NCBI GenBank assembly: GCA_016219015.1
Contig: JACRCL010000005.1
Coordinates: 44,583 to 108,582 of the forward strand
Direction: 5' to 3'
Length of the DNA stretch: 64,000 bases
From: Deltaproteobacteria bacterium
Lineage (GTDB): Bacteria; Desulfobacterota; GWC2-55-46
The position numbers and the translations under genes were made by a program. Position 1 is the stretch's first letter. Each line of letters begins with the position of its first letter. The notes beneath the pieces were generated by a model. It was not told the DNA's origin, made no database searches, and worked only from the letters and a program-made list of their open reading frames with translations. Of the stretch, positions 8,701 through 18,163 are shown one piece after another.

Positions 8701-8848
8701 GTGGAGCATGGGGACGGGGGCGGACGTGATGAAGAGGATAGCCGCGCCCATGGTGGGAGGTATGTTCACCTCGGGCCTGCTTGAGCTTTTGGTACTGCCC
8801 GCCATCTACGCGCTCTGGCGGGGCTGGGAGATGGGGAGGAGAAAATAA
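5741..8848 (+). CDS. cusA: heavy-metal RND efflux pump (CusA/CzcA family)
   Basis: 1035 residues, the normal length for heavy-metal RND transporters, with a membrane segment at the N-terminus and two blocks of membrane helices separated by two large periplasmic loops. The proton-relay helix reads AIGAMIDGAIVMIENAHKHL. This and the Met-containing binding segment ARTDMLSTGIRTPVGIKVFG match the Cu(I)/Ag(I)-specific CusA branch better than the divalent CzcA branch. It exports the metal from periplasm or cytoplasm through the adaptor and duct encoded upstream. No Shine-Dalgarno is visible before ATG 5741, because repeat A2 ends 8 bases upstream; pump translation may be weaker than that of cusB. 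Confidence 0.92.
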   Translation: MLKKIIDISIANKFIILLITLFAALWGVYAIFKTPVDAIPDLSDVQVIIYTEYPGQAPQVVEDQITYPLTTAMLAVPKAKVVRGYSFFGVSFVYVIFEDGTDMYWARSRVLEYLNFASGKLPRGVAPSLGPDASGVGWVFEYTLEGTGLSLAELRSIQDWYVRYQLTKVPGVSEVASVGGFVKQYQVNIDPNRLITYNVSLSDVVKAIEMGNRDVGGRVVEMSEREYMVRGLGYIKSIPDIEDIVLKVDRTGTPIKVRDVARVELGPDERRGLAELNGDGEAVGGIVVMRFGENALDVIKGVKEKLKELEAGLPPNVKIVPVYDRSGLIHRAIDTLKEKLVEESILVSIVCIVFLMHFRSALVAILMLPVAILISFIIMYLMGINANIMSLGGIAIAIGAMIDGAIVMIENAHKHLERDRNTKPHWQIIAEAAKEVGPSLFFSLLIITASFTPIFTLEAQEGRLFKPLAYTKTFSMGAAALLSITLVPVLMGIFIRGRIMHEEKNPITRFSIWLYRPAINWVLRFKKTTILLAIAALIISVYPLSRLGSEFMPALNEGTLMFMPVTLPGVSVTKAAEILQTQDRIIKGFPEVESVFGKAGRALTATDPAPFEMFETIINLKPQAQWRPGMTMERLVDEMNSALEMPGVTNAWTMPIKARTDMLSTGIRTPVGIKVFGKGLEELERVALEVESAVKGVPGTASAYAERIVGGYYLDIRIKRDEAARYGLKIEDIQEVVMSAIGGENITTTVEGLERYPVNVRYKRELRDDINKLRRVLVPTMMGTHIPLEQVAELGIKMGPPGVRTENALLTTWIYVDVRGRDIGGYVKDAKAAVAQNVTFPPGYYASWSGQYEYMQRAYGRLKVIVPLTVGIIFLLLYLNFKSVTECLIILLAIPFSLIGAGWILYLLGYNLSIGVAVGFLALAGLDAEMGIVMLIYLDHAYKERKTEGRMNSIMDLHEAIMDGTVMRVRPKLMTVIAIIAGLLPIMWSMGTGADVMKRIAAPMVGGMFTSGLLELLVLPAIYALWRGWEMGRRK

Positions 8849-9032
8849 CCAAAGCCTGACGGGCTTTTAAAAAGGAGCCTCCTTCCGCGAATGGACCCGC
8901 CGGACCTTCCTCAAAATCAAATATTTCAAGCCCTTACCCCCCTCAACCAAATGACCGCTGCCCGATAAAAACCCACCCCCGTATTTTCTGATATAGTATA
9001 TCTGTTCCAAAAATCCCTTCAGGAGGAAAGAC

Positions 9033-9449
9033 ATGCGAATTCGAGCGATTATGGCGGCGGGCATCCTGGCGCTTTCACTTACGGCCGCGCCTGTTCTGGC
9101 TGAAGAGCCCGCCCAGAACCAGCCCGCGCCGCAGGCGCAGGACCAGCAGGGAGGCATGATGGGCGGCGGCATGATGGGCAAGGGCGGGATGATGGGCGGC
9201 CAGATGATGATGGAAAGGCACAAGATGATGGACGAGGTCCTTGGCATGCTCAAGGAGACGATGTCCATAGTAAAGGACTTCACCCACAAGCCTACCGACC
9301 AGCAGAAAAAAAAGCTCGACGAGATGATGAAGAGGCTCGACGAGCTCGTGGCCCAGCACAAGCAGATGATGGAGCAGATGCAGCAGAAGCAGATGCCGAA
9401 GACGATGCCGGCCCCCGCGCCCACGCCGGCGCCCCCGGCCGCAAAGTAG
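9033..9449 (+). CDS. Met-rich secreted protein, probable metal-binding
   Basis: 138 residues with a signal peptide cleaved after VLAEE or nearby. The mature protein has a Gly/Met-rich stretch (about residues 40-60: repeated GGMM, MMGK and MMM units), then a charged amphipathic helix region (VLGMLKETMSIVKDFTHK) and a Pro/Ala tail. About 22 Met in a small periplasmic protein beside a CusA-like pump suggests Cu(I)/Ag(I) binding or buffering. AGGAGG lies before ATG 9033. It has its own terminator and a 180-base gap upstream, so it may be transcribed separately. The function is inferred from composition and context. Confidence 0.75.
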   Translation: MRIRAIMAAGILALSLTAAPVLAEEPAQNQPAPQAQDQQGGMMGGGMMGKGGMMGGQMMMERHKMMDEVLGMLKETMSIVKDFTHKPTDQQKKKLDEMMKRLDELVAQHKQMMEQMQQKQMPKTMPAPAPTPAPPAAK

Positions 9450-9469
9450 TCTTTTCGAGCCATTTGGAC

Positions 9470-9501
9470 GGCGCGGCCCCTCTGGGGCCGCGCCTCATTT
9501 T
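9470..9501 (+). terminator. intrinsic terminator after the metal locus
   Basis: An 11-bp perfect GC-rich stem (ggcgcggcccc / ggggccgcgcc) with a TCT loop, followed by tcattttt. It closes the metal-resistance region 20 bases after the Met-rich gene. Confidence 0.85.
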
Positions 9502-9810
9502 TCACTGGCCTCGAAAGGAATTTTTCATTATAATATCCCTGTAAACGGGCCGCATGCAAATAACCGCGAGATTCTCCCCGCTGTCCTGAAAAAAACTTCC
9601 TCCCGCCCTCTTCCCCGCTCACAAAATAGCTTGACAATCGTTCGCTCCGTATGATAGCAATACTTTGATTTAGTTTTAGTAAACCCCCAAAAGAGCCCCT
9701 AAGGAAAACCGGTCACGACCCTAACCCCGTCCAACGGGCAAGGCCCGTGGATTATCAGGCGGGGTTAGGGTTTTTTTAAGGGGTTCGGAAAAAAACTCCC
9801 AAGGTAAAAA
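9502..9810 (+). promoter_or_regulatory. atp operon leader region with terminator-like hairpin
   Basis: This gene-free stretch holds a possible promoter (TTGACA at 9631-9636 with a poor -10, TAGCAA at 9655) and, at 9718-9777, a long hairpin. The outer stem ACCCTAACCCCG pairs with CGGGGTTAGGGT, encloses a second small hairpin (CGGGC-aag-GCCCG) and is followed by seven T. It has the form of an intrinsic terminator placed 34 bases upstream of the first atp gene. It may be the end of an upstream transcript, or an attenuator if the promoter at 9631 is real. AAGG six bases before ATG 9811 is the ribosome binding site. Confidence 0.6.
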
Positions 9811-10794
9811 ATGTTAGAGCTCAATCAGACTTTACTATTTCAGATGATAGGCTTCTTCGCCCTGCTCATCATACTGAACCGTTTCCTCTACAAGCCTCTT
9901 CTGAAGGTCTTGAAGGAAAGGGAAGAACGCATAGGCGGCACACTCAAGGCCGCGTCGAGGTCGGATAAGGACGTCGAAGAGGGCCTCCAGGCGTACGAGA
10001 AGAAATTGAAAGAGGCCGTGGCCAAAGGCGTCGAGGCCAAGAACAGGCTCAAGAAGGAAGGGCTGGACAGGGAAAAAGAGATTATCGAGGCCGCCAGGGA
10101 ATCCGCGGTCGTCGAGATCGGGAAGATGAAGACCGACCTCGATAGAAGCAAGAGGTCGGCGCTTGAAAGCCTTAAGTCTGAAACCGGCCCGCTATCGAGG
10201 AACATAGCCGAGAAGTTACTCGAAAGAAAGGTCGTAATAGCCCTGTTCGCCTTCATCCTGCCGCTAATGCCCGCCATCCTGAGGGCCGCCGAGGAAGGCG
10301 GGGAGCACGAAGGCGGCGTTTTCAATATGAGCTTTCTCTGGAAGGCCGTCAACTTCGCGATACTCGCCGTTGTAATCGGGATAGTCTGGAAAAAGGTATT
10401 GAAGGGCCTCTTTGAGAAACAGGGCGCGGACATAAAAAAGGCCCTGGAGGACGCGCGCGCGGCAAAAGAGGCGGCTGACAGGAAGGCCGAGGAGTACAGG
10501 GGCAAGCTCGCAACGCTCGATAAAAAGGTCGCCGAGCTGCACAAAGAGCTCGAGGCCGAGGGCGCGGCCGAAAAGAACAGGATACTCGCCGAGGCCGAAA
10601 AGGCGTCCGTGAAGATAAGGGAGCAGGCCCGGCTCTCGGCAGACGCGGAGCTGAAAAAGGCCATGGCCGAGATACGCGAAGAGGTCGCGAGGATTGCGGT
10701 CGGCATGGCCGAAGAGATACTGAAAAAAGAGATAAAACCCGAGGACCAGGAAAAGCTCGTAAAAAACTACCTCGATAACCTGAGGCTCAACTGA
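9811..10794 (+). CDS. atpF: fused F-type ATP synthase subunits b' and b
   Basis: A single 327-residue reading frame holding two stator subunits. Residues 1-140 are a complete b' (membrane helix 8-27, FLYKPLLKVLKEREERI, then a long charged coiled coil ending NIAEKLLERK). Residues 141-327 are a complete b: a signal-like hydrophobic segment VVIALFAFILPLMPAILRA, a membrane helix near 175-193, and a coiled coil ending MAEEILKKEIKPED. In related bacteria these are two genes. The join lies at about 10222-10235 without a stop or new start. The middle hydrophobic segment could be cleaved by signal peptidase to release two subunits. A sequencing or assembly deletion is the main alternative. Next gene overlaps by one base. 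Confidence 0.85.
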   Translation: MLELNQTLLFQMIGFFALLIILNRFLYKPLLKVLKEREERIGGTLKAASRSDKDVEEGLQAYEKKLKEAVAKGVEAKNRLKKEGLDREKEIIEAARESAVVEIGKMKTDLDRSKRSALESLKSETGPLSRNIAEKLLERKVVIALFAFILPLMPAILRAAEEGGEHEGGVFNMSFLWKAVNFAILAVVIGIVWKKVLKGLFEKQGADIKKALEDARAAKEAADRKAEEYRGKLATLDKKVAELHKELEAEGAAEKNRILAEAEKASVKIREQARLSADAELKKAMAEIREEVARIAVGMAEEILKKEIKPEDQEKLVKNYLDNLRLN

Positions 10795-11339
10795 TGAAGA
10801 TTTCTACCGCAAGAAGGTTCGCGAAGGCCCTCGTAGCGATAGCGAAGGAAGACAATGCCCACGCCGAGTACGGCAAGGAGCTGCGCTCGACGCTGGCGAT
10901 ATTCAAGGGCAACCCGGAGCTGTACAAGACGCTCTTGAACCCGATATACAAGATAGAGGAGCGCCTTAAAATAATGGAGTCCGTCTCGGGAAGCCTCAAG
11001 CTCTCCCCTCACGTGGCCAAGTTCCTGAACGTGCTCGTTGAGACCAGGAACATCAGGATACTTGAAGAGGTCGCCGCGGCGTATGCCCGGCTCGAGGACG
11101 AGCTGTCCGGCAGGCTCAAGGTGGTGGTGGAGTCCCCTGCCCCTCTGAACGGCTCACAGCTCGACGACATAAAAAAGAAGCTCTCGGCCTACACGGGCAA
11201 GGATATAGCGATATCGAACCTGAGCAACCCCGCCCTCATAGGCGGGCTCGTCATAAAAATAGAAAATACTATCCTGGACGGGAGCATTATTACCCAGTTA
11301 CAGCTTATGAAGGAAAAAATACGGGAAGGGGTGGTTTAA
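10794..11339 (+). CDS. atpH: F-type ATP synthase delta subunit
   Basis: 181 residues, the normal length. N-terminal helical domain STARRFAKALVAIAKEDN and C-terminal motif NPALIGGLVIKIENTILDGSI are the family signatures. It caps the alpha/beta hexamer and joins it to the b stator. ATG overlaps the stop of the b'-b gene (TGATG), and atpA follows with no gap, so translation is coupled. Confidence 0.95.
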   Translation: MKISTARRFAKALVAIAKEDNAHAEYGKELRSTLAIFKGNPELYKTLLNPIYKIEERLKIMESVSGSLKLSPHVAKFLNVLVETRNIRILEEVAAAYARLEDELSGRLKVVVESPAPLNGSQLDDIKKKLSAYTGKDIAISNLSNPALIGGLVIKIENTILDGSIITQLQLMKEKIREGVV

Positions 11340-12857
11340 ATGATCAAGGTTGAAGAGATAAGCCAGCTCATTAAAACTCAGATAAAGGGCTTTGAAAAAG
11401 GCATAGACATACAGGAAGTAGGCACCGTCATCTCGGTCGGCGACGGCATAGCGAGGATATACGGGCTCGAAAAGGCGATGGCCGGAGAGCTCCTTGAGTT
11501 CCCGGGCGGCATCTACGGCATGGTATTGAACCTTGAAGAGGATAACGTCGGCTCGGCCGTGCTCGGGGCCGACTACACCATAAAGGAAGGCGACATCGTA
11601 AAAAGGACGGGCAAGATCGTCGAGGTCCCGGTCGGAGAGGGCCTCCTGGGCAGGGTCGTCAACGCCCTGGGCCAGCCCATAGACGACAAGGGCCCGATAG
11701 CGGCGAAGGAGACCCGCAGGGTCGATATAAAGGCCCCCGGCATCGTAGCCAGGAAGTCCGTCAAGGAACCCCTCCAGACAGGGATAAAGGCCATAGACGG
11801 CATGATCCCCATCGGAAGGGGCCAGAGGGAGCTGATAATCGGCGACCGCCAGACCGGGAAGACCGCCGTGGCCATCGACACTATCATCAACCAGAAGGGC
11901 CTTAACGTCTATTGCATATACGTGGCCATAGGGCAGAAGCAGTCAACGGTGGCGCAGATAGTCGAGAAGCTCCGCCAGTTCGGGGCCATGGACTATACGA
12001 TCGTCGTTGCCGCCACCGCAAGCTCCCCCGCCCCGCTGCAGTTCATATCCCCCTACTCGGGCTGCGCCATGGGCGAATACTTCAGGGACAACGGCATGCA
12101 CGCCCTCATCATATACGACGACCTTTCGAAGCACGCCGTGGCGTACAGGCAGCTTTCGCTCCTTTTAAGGAGGCCGCCGGGCCGCGAGGCGTACCCCGGA
12201 GACGTATTCTACCTCCACTCAAGGCTCCTTGAGAGGGCCGCGAAACTGAGCGACGAGCTCGGGGGCGGGTCTTTGACAGCCCTGCCTGTAATAGAGACTC
12301 AGGCCGGCGACGTCTCCGCGTACGTGCCCACGAACGTCATCTCCATCACCGACGGCCAGATATACCTCGAGACCGACCTCTTCTACTCGGGCATAAGGCC
12401 CGCCATCAACGTCGGCCTTTCGGTCTCCCGAGTCGGCGGCAGCGCCCAGATAAAGGCCATGAAGCAGGTCGCCGGGACCTTGCGGCTCGAGCTTGCTCAG
12501 TTCAGGGAGCTTGCCGCGTTCGCCCAGTTCGGCAGCGACCTCGACCCCACGACCCAGAAGCAGCTCGCCAGGGGCACAAGGCTCGTCGAGATACTCAAGC
12601 AGGGCCAGTACAAGCCCCAGCCCATCGAGAAGCAGGTCATCATAATATACGCCGCCACGAACGGCTACGTGGATACCTACCCCGTAGGGGCGTTGAAGAG
12701 GTACGAGGAGGAGCTCCAGAGCTTCATCGAATCGAGGCACGCGGCGATACTGGCGGAGATACGCGAGAAGAAGAACATCGACGCCGACCTGAAGGCGAAG
12801 CTCAACAAGGCCCTCGACGACTTCAAGGGCTCGTTCTCGGCCGAGGCGAAGAAGTAA
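11340..12857 (+). CDS. atpA: F-type ATP synthase alpha subunit
   Basis: 505 residues, full length. Walker A is [10 protein letters not shown], and [16 protein letters not shown] and the signature around [18 protein letters not shown] are intact. Forms the non-catalytic sites of F1. Starts directly after the atpH stop; the ribosome binding site GGGAAGGGG lies inside the end of atpH. The segment [14 protein letters not shown] is the usual alpha-subunit motif. Confidence 0.97.
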   Translation: MIKVEEISQLIKTQIKGFEKGIDIQEVGTVISVGDGIARIYGLEKAMAGELLEFPGGIYGMVLNLEEDNVGSAVLGADYTIKEGDIVKRTGKIVEVPVGEGLLGRVVNALGQPIDDKGPIAAKETRRVDIKAPGIVARKSVKEPLQTGIKAIDGMIPIGRGQRELIIGDRQTGKTAVAIDTIINQKGLNVYCIYVAIGQKQSTVAQIVEKLRQFGAMDYTIVVAATASSPAPLQFISPYSGCAMGEYFRDNGMHALIIYDDLSKHAVAYRQLSLLLRRPPGREAYPGDVFYLHSRLLERAAKLSDELGGGSLTALPVIETQAGDVSAYVPTNVISITDGQIYLETDLFYSGIRPAINVGLSVSRVGGSAQIKAMKQVAGTLRLELAQFRELAAFAQFGSDLDPTTQKQLARGTRLVEILKQGQYKPQPIEKQVIIIYAATNGYVDTYPVGALKRYEEELQSFIESRHAAILAEIREKKNIDADLKAKLNKALDDFKGSFSAEAKK

Positions 12858-12882
12858 ATAAAATCATAGAGGCGGGACTTGG

Positions 12883-13752
12883 ATGCCGAGCCTTAAAGAC
12901 ATAAAAAGACGGATAAAGTCCGTAAAGAACACGCAGCAGATAACCAAGGCCATGAAGATGGTCTCTGCCGCGAAGCTCAAGAGGGCGCAGGACGAGATAA
13001 CCGCCGCGAGGCCTTACGCCGAGAAGATGCTCGGGCTTATCACGTCGCTCGCGTCGAAGACCTCCCCGGAGAGCCACCCGCTCCTTTCACCGAGGGAGAC
13101 TAACGCCAACGTCGGCCTCATACTCATCACCTCCGACAGGGGCCTTTGCGGGAGCTTCAATACGGTGCTGTTGAAGACCGCCGAGAGGTTCCTGAGGGAA
13201 AAGAAGGACTCCACCGTGAGCCTCTACCTTATCGGGAAAAGGGGGATGGAGCACTTCAAGCGCCGCCAGATGAACCTTATAAGCTCCAGGGCGCTCGGCA
13301 GCGGAAGGCCCTCCTACTCGTCGGCAGTGGATACCGCGCGGCAGGTCATAGAGATGTATTTGAAGGGAGACCTCGACGAGGTCCACATAGTATACAGCCA
13401 GTTCAAGTCGGCCCTTACACAGACCCCGGTGGCGCAGAAGCTCCTGCCCATAGCCGCCCCCGAGGCAACAGAGGCCGAGGGCGAAGCGCAGGTCGAGTTC
13501 ATCTTCGAGCCCACGCCGGAGGCGGTCCTTTCAAGCCTTTTGCCGAAGTACGTCGAGGTGCAGGCGTTCAGGGCTCTCCTTGAGTCCTCGGCGAGCGAGC
13601 ACGGGGCGCGCATGACGGCGATGGATTCCGCCTCGAAGAACGCGTCCGAGATGATAAGCGGGCTCACATTGAAGTACAACAGGCTCCGTCAGGCCGCCAT
13701 CACCAAGGAGCTTATGGAGATAATCGGCGGCGCAGAGGCGCTTAAAGGATAA
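12883..13752 (+). CDS. atpG: F-type ATP synthase gamma subunit
   Basis: 289 residues. The central rotor shaft: N-terminal helix IKRRIKSVKNTQQITKAMKM and C-terminal helix ASEMISGLTLKYNRLRQAAI are highly conserved, as is LITSDRGLCGSFN. Located between atpA and atpD as usual. AGGCGGGA lies before ATG 12883. Confidence 0.97.
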   Translation: MPSLKDIKRRIKSVKNTQQITKAMKMVSAAKLKRAQDEITAARPYAEKMLGLITSLASKTSPESHPLLSPRETNANVGLILITSDRGLCGSFNTVLLKTAERFLREKKDSTVSLYLIGKRGMEHFKRRQMNLISSRALGSGRPSYSSAVDTARQVIEMYLKGDLDEVHIVYSQFKSALTQTPVAQKLLPIAAPEATEAEGEAQVEFIFEPTPEAVLSSLLPKYVEVQAFRALLESSASEHGARMTAMDSASKNASEMISGLTLKYNRLRQAAITKELMEIIGGAEALKG

Positions 13753-13794
13753 TAACGGAACAATAATCATAAAAGTTTTAAGGAGGCCTTCTAA

Positions 13795-15216
<1,422 letters not shown>

Positions 15217-15236
15217 AGGCTAAAGGATAAAAACAA

Positions 15237-15659
15237 ATGGCAGACACGTTCCTTCTGGAAATAGTCACCCCCTACAGGAAGCTCCTTTCAAAGGAGGTCG
15301 AGGAGGTGACCGCGCCCGGCGAGCTCGGAGAGTTCGGCGTGCTCGCGAGCCACACCCAGTTCCTGACGATACTCAAGGCGGGCGAGGTAACATACAGGAA
15401 AGGCGGAGAGGCAGGCACCTTCGCCGTAGGGCGCGGGTATGCCGAGGTGCTGCCCGACAAGACCACCATCCTCGTTGACAACGCCGAGTCCGCCGAAGAG
15501 ATAAGCGCCGAGGACGCGAGGGCGATAATCGCGAAGTCCGAAGAGGCCTTCAAGACCCTGTCGCCCGAGGACGCCGAGTACGCGGCCACGATAGAGGCTT
15601 ACGAGCTTGCGCAGGTGAGGCTCAGGGTAAAAGAAAAGGGAAGGTCGTCAGGGCACTGA
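15237..15659 (+). CDS. atpC: F-type ATP synthase epsilon subunit
   Basis: 140 residues: N-terminal beta-sandwich (LEIVTPYRKLLSKEVEEVTA, GELGEFGVLASHTQFLT) and C-terminal helical hairpin (AEDARAIIAKSEEAFK). Regulates ATP hydrolysis and couples gamma to the c-ring. Last gene of the operon; a strong terminator follows. No atpB or atpE (a and c subunits) is in this window, as is common in Deltaproteobacteria where they lie elsewhere. Confidence 0.96.
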   Translation: MADTFLLEIVTPYRKLLSKEVEEVTAPGELGEFGVLASHTQFLTILKAGEVTYRKGGEAGTFAVGRGYAEVLPDKTTILVDNAESAEEISAEDARAIIAKSEEAFKTLSPEDAEYAATIEAYELAQVRLRVKEKGRSSGH

Positions 15660-15706
15660 GGCCTGAAACTTCCTGCGGCGCTGGCGGGAGAACAATATTT
15701 GAAATG

Positions 15707-15743
15707 CAAAAAGGCGGGACCGAAAGGTCACGCCTTTTTTATT
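15707..15743 (+). terminator. intrinsic terminator of the atp operon
   Basis: Stem AAAAAGGCGGGACC paired with GGTCACGCCTTTTTT, closed by a GAAA loop and running into T-rich sequence. Confidence 0.9.
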
Positions 15744-16163
15744 TGTATATAAGTTCTGAAAACCGCAAATCCTTCCATAGCTACGAAGAGGAAAAGATAC
15801 TGCCTTGATTAATCACAGCCCCAACTGCACCATTGGTAACTGAAAGCCCGTCTTTTTTTTATAAACCCCAGGGCATAGGGCGTAGCGACCGTAGGGATGG
15901 AGGATGGGCGGGCGAGCGGGGCGGAAGGCGTATTTCTGAGGAAGGTTCGGCGGACTCGCCCGGTGGCAGGGGGAAGCAGGGAGCGAGCCCTATGCCCGAA
16001 GGCGCATGGCAATGCGCAAAAAGGCCCTTGGCTAAAGAATCTCTTAGGGATTACGAACTTCCGGGTTCAGGTTGCAAACCTGAACCCGCAAAGGAAAAGA
16101 ATCAGCTGATCTTTAGATTTTTACGCGCAAAGCCCGCTCCTTAAAACCCTTTCCCTTGCCTTT
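15744..16163. other. gene-free stretch with a 130-base bounded element
   Basis: No convincing gene. Between 15868 and 15997 an 11-base inverted repeat (GGGCATAGGGC / GCCCTATGCCC) bounds about 108 bases of very G-rich sequence with several possible internal stems. It could be a further dispersed repeat type or a structured RNA. Open frames crossing it are rich in Arg/Gly/Ser and look non-coding. A second small inverted pair (gttcaggttgcaaacctgaac) lies at 16065-16086. Confidence 0.45.
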
Positions 16164-16736
16164 CTAATCCTGTTTCTTCGGCGTTATGGCGAGCTTCGCC
16201 TTGCCGTCTTTTATGTACACCCTGAGGTCCACGTCTTTCGTATTGTACTTCTCTTCGACCTTTTTCTTATACTCCTCGACCGTCTTTTCAAGCGTTTTAA
16301 GGGTTATGCCCTCTGTAGGCTCGTTGCAGGCCTTGCGGGCCTCGAGGTATTTCTCGTAGACTGCGTCTATCCCGCCGTCTTTCCGGGGCTTCGCCTCGTC
16401 CTCTTTTACGGGTGCGGGCTTCTTCACGGCATCAGGCGGCCTTAGCGCGTCTTCGTCGCCCTCGGCCTTCCTGGAGAAATCCCCCTCCTCTATGGCGCGG
16501 AGCGTCCGCGTCCAGTACTGCTTGTAGGAGTTGTACCTGGCTACCAGCGCGTTGTACTTGAATTTTATGGAGGTGTTGGTAAGGTTCTTGTTGCTGTACA
16601 GGAGTATGAGCCTCTCCACCTCTTCCCTGAGCTTGGCGGGCTCGCGCTTCAGTACCCTCATGAAGTACTGTTCGTACTCCACTTTGAGCCGCGCGACCTT
16701 GGAGTCGAGGATATCTATATCTTCTTTTGCGCCCAT
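16164..16736 (-). CDS. conserved hypothetical protein, possibly MXAN_5187-like
   Basis: 190 residues, no signal peptide or membrane helix. A helical N-terminal half (DSKVARLKVEYEQYFMRVLK, then LREEVERLIL) is joined by a charged Lys/Pro/Asp linker to a C-terminal helical part (YEKYLEARKACNEPTEGIT...). The pattern 'VEYEQYF...REPAKLREEV' and 'YLEARKxCNE' recalls a deltaproteobacterial family named after MXAN_5187; no biochemical role is known to me. ATG 16736 is chosen because AGGGGATATT precedes it; the frame stays open further upstream into repeat-like DNA. Confidence 0.6.
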   Translation of the reverse strand: MGAKEDIDILDSKVARLKVEYEQYFMRVLKREPAKLREEVERLILLYSNKNLTNTSIKFKYNALVARYNSYKQYWTRTLRAIEEGDFSRKAEGDEDALRPPDAVKKPAPVKEDEAKPRKDGGIDAVYEKYLEARKACNEPTEGITLKTLEKTVEEYKKKVEEKYNTKDVDLRVYIKDGKAKLAITPKKQD

Positions 16737-16895
16737 AATATCCCCTGGCAGGACGGAGTGCGGCAAAAGCAGACCGCGAGATCGTAAAAATCCGGCAATT
16801 CGAGAGGCTTGGCCGTCTGGCTGCTCGCCGGCTCACGAAGTGACAAGGCGAGCAATATCAAAGAAAAATTCCTTGCCAGAAAGAACGGAGTTCTG

Positions 16896-16952
16896 CCATT
16901 CACTTCGGACAAGCCGTTGTTGAAAAGCCATGGATGAGCTTTTTCAACATCC
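16896..16952. repeat. D-type repeat end (D2)
   Basis: The segment cacttcggacaagccgt followed by a hairpin (gaaaagccatggatgagctttttcaac, split here by description) resembles 43021-43074 (ttacttcggccaagccgt plus a hairpin around ccaggatgg). It lies just downstream of the porin gene on the minus strand and upstream of the hypothetical gene, so its hairpin may also help end transcription. Confidence 0.5.
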
Positions 16953-16954
16953 TG

Positions 16955-18145
16955 TTAGAAGATGGCCGTGAGGATCACCCGCGCCTTGTCCTCTCTTTCG
17001 TTCGCCCCCACGGCATGGTCGTCGTCGGAAAGCCTCCTTAGCTCAAGCTGGGCCGAGACATTGCTGAGTATATTATACCTCGCCATAAGGGTCTGTGACC
17101 TGGCGCCTTTCTTCCCTTTTTCCTTTAATTCATCGAACCTTCCGGCGAAGCTTACCCTCGGCAACGGCATATACAATACCTCGGCCAGATAGTCTTCCGC
17201 GTCGCCGTTTCCGCTCCTGTCGGACTTGAAATACCCGGCCGTAAAGGTGAAAGGGCCCGTCCCGGCCTCGGCGGCGATGCCGTATTTATTGTATGAGACG
17301 TCCTCAGCCCCGCTCTTTTCCTTGCCGCCCCGGTATATGAGCCCGAGGTTGTAGTTCTCGTTGAAAGACAAAGAATAGATGGCGTAATAGCCCTTGAGCT
17401 TGTCGTCGCCGTTCACGTCTTCCCTCGATACCCCTATTGAATACCGGTGCGCGAAGGTCCGTTCGTCGCCGTATGAATATGAGCCGTTAAGCTCCACGGC
17501 CCTCTGCTCGAAGGTGAGGATGTTGAGCCTGGACTCCGCCAGATACCTGTTGGTTATGACGGCCCCCGGCGGGTTGAGGAAAGGCAACCCCATGTCCCAC
17601 TGCCCGGCCCTCAGGTTAAGAAACCCTTCCCCGTAAGGGCCGGCCAGGTCGTTAATCTGGACAAAGGCCTTGTGTATGGTCGTATCGGAGCCCGTGTCGG
17701 TCTGCTCGAACTTGATTATGCCGAAGGCCGAGACCTTGCCGGTCTTGCCCATCGCGCCCCCGGCTATAAGCTCGGCCTCCTCTATCTTCAAGTCGGACGA
17801 TTCGGTCCTCAAGCCGCTCGTCTTAAATTTGTTGTAGATGCCCTCCACCTCCATCTCGAAAGAGGCGGGGATCGACGCCCAGTCCTTCACGTCCTTCCAC
17901 TCGCCCTCCCCGGCCAGCCTGTACCCGTTCGCCCTGAAGGTGCGGCCGGTCTCGTTAAGCTTGGGGAAGAGCTTGTGGCAGAAGGTGCAGTCCCTGCCGA
18001 TCTGCCTTGAGAACGCGGGCACGGCCAGGGCGCTGTCCGGGATGATAAAGAAAAACAAGGAGAAAAAAGGGAGGAGGAGTATCCTCGCCAGCCTGGAGTA
18101 ACGGAGGTGTCTATCCGGGGTGTTCACTTTCGGTCTCGTTCCCAC
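16955..18145 (-). CDS. outer-membrane porin-like protein with one N-terminal c-type haem
   Basis: 396 residues. A signal peptide ends near DSALA; the mature N-terminus VPAFSRQIGRDCTFCHKLFP has one haem site (CTFCH, 53-57) followed by LNETGRTFRANGY, the hallmark of a widespread but uncharacterised family of haem-tagged barrels. The remaining 320 residues alternate polar and aromatic residues as expected for an outer-membrane beta-barrel and end in Phe (VILTAIF). GTG start at 18145 with AAAGGAG before it. It follows the haem protein gene at 18164 by 18 bases, so the two are co-transcribed and may form an electron conduit across the outer membrane (inference). Confidence 0.8.
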   Translation of the reverse strand: MGTRPKVNTPDRHLRYSRLARILLLPFFSLFFFIIPDSALAVPAFSRQIGRDCTFCHKLFPKLNETGRTFRANGYRLAGEGEWKDVKDWASIPASFEMEVEGIYNKFKTSGLRTESSDLKIEEAELIAGGAMGKTGKVSAFGIIKFEQTDTGSDTTIHKAFVQINDLAGPYGEGFLNLRAGQWDMGLPFLNPPGAVITNRYLAESRLNILTFEQRAVELNGSYSYGDERTFAHRYSIGVSREDVNGDDKLKGYYAIYSLSFNENYNLGLIYRGGKEKSGAEDVSYNKYGIAAEAGTGPFTFTAGYFKSDRSGNGDAEDYLAEVLYMPLPRVSFAGRFDELKEKGKKGARSQTLMARYNILSNVSAQLELRRLSDDDHAVGANEREDKARVILTAIF

Positions 18146-18163
18146 CTAAAGCTCCTTTCAGCG

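Noticed and set aside
15868..15997. SRP RNA or 6S RNA candidate
   Set aside because: A GGAAGCAG string is present, but the conserved SRP loop and the 6S central bubble pattern cannot be matched.
15833..16144. Overlapping Arg/Gly-rich frames in the gap after atpC
   Set aside because: They cross the inverted-repeat element, lack ribosome sites and have composition typical of non-coding GC-rich DNA.
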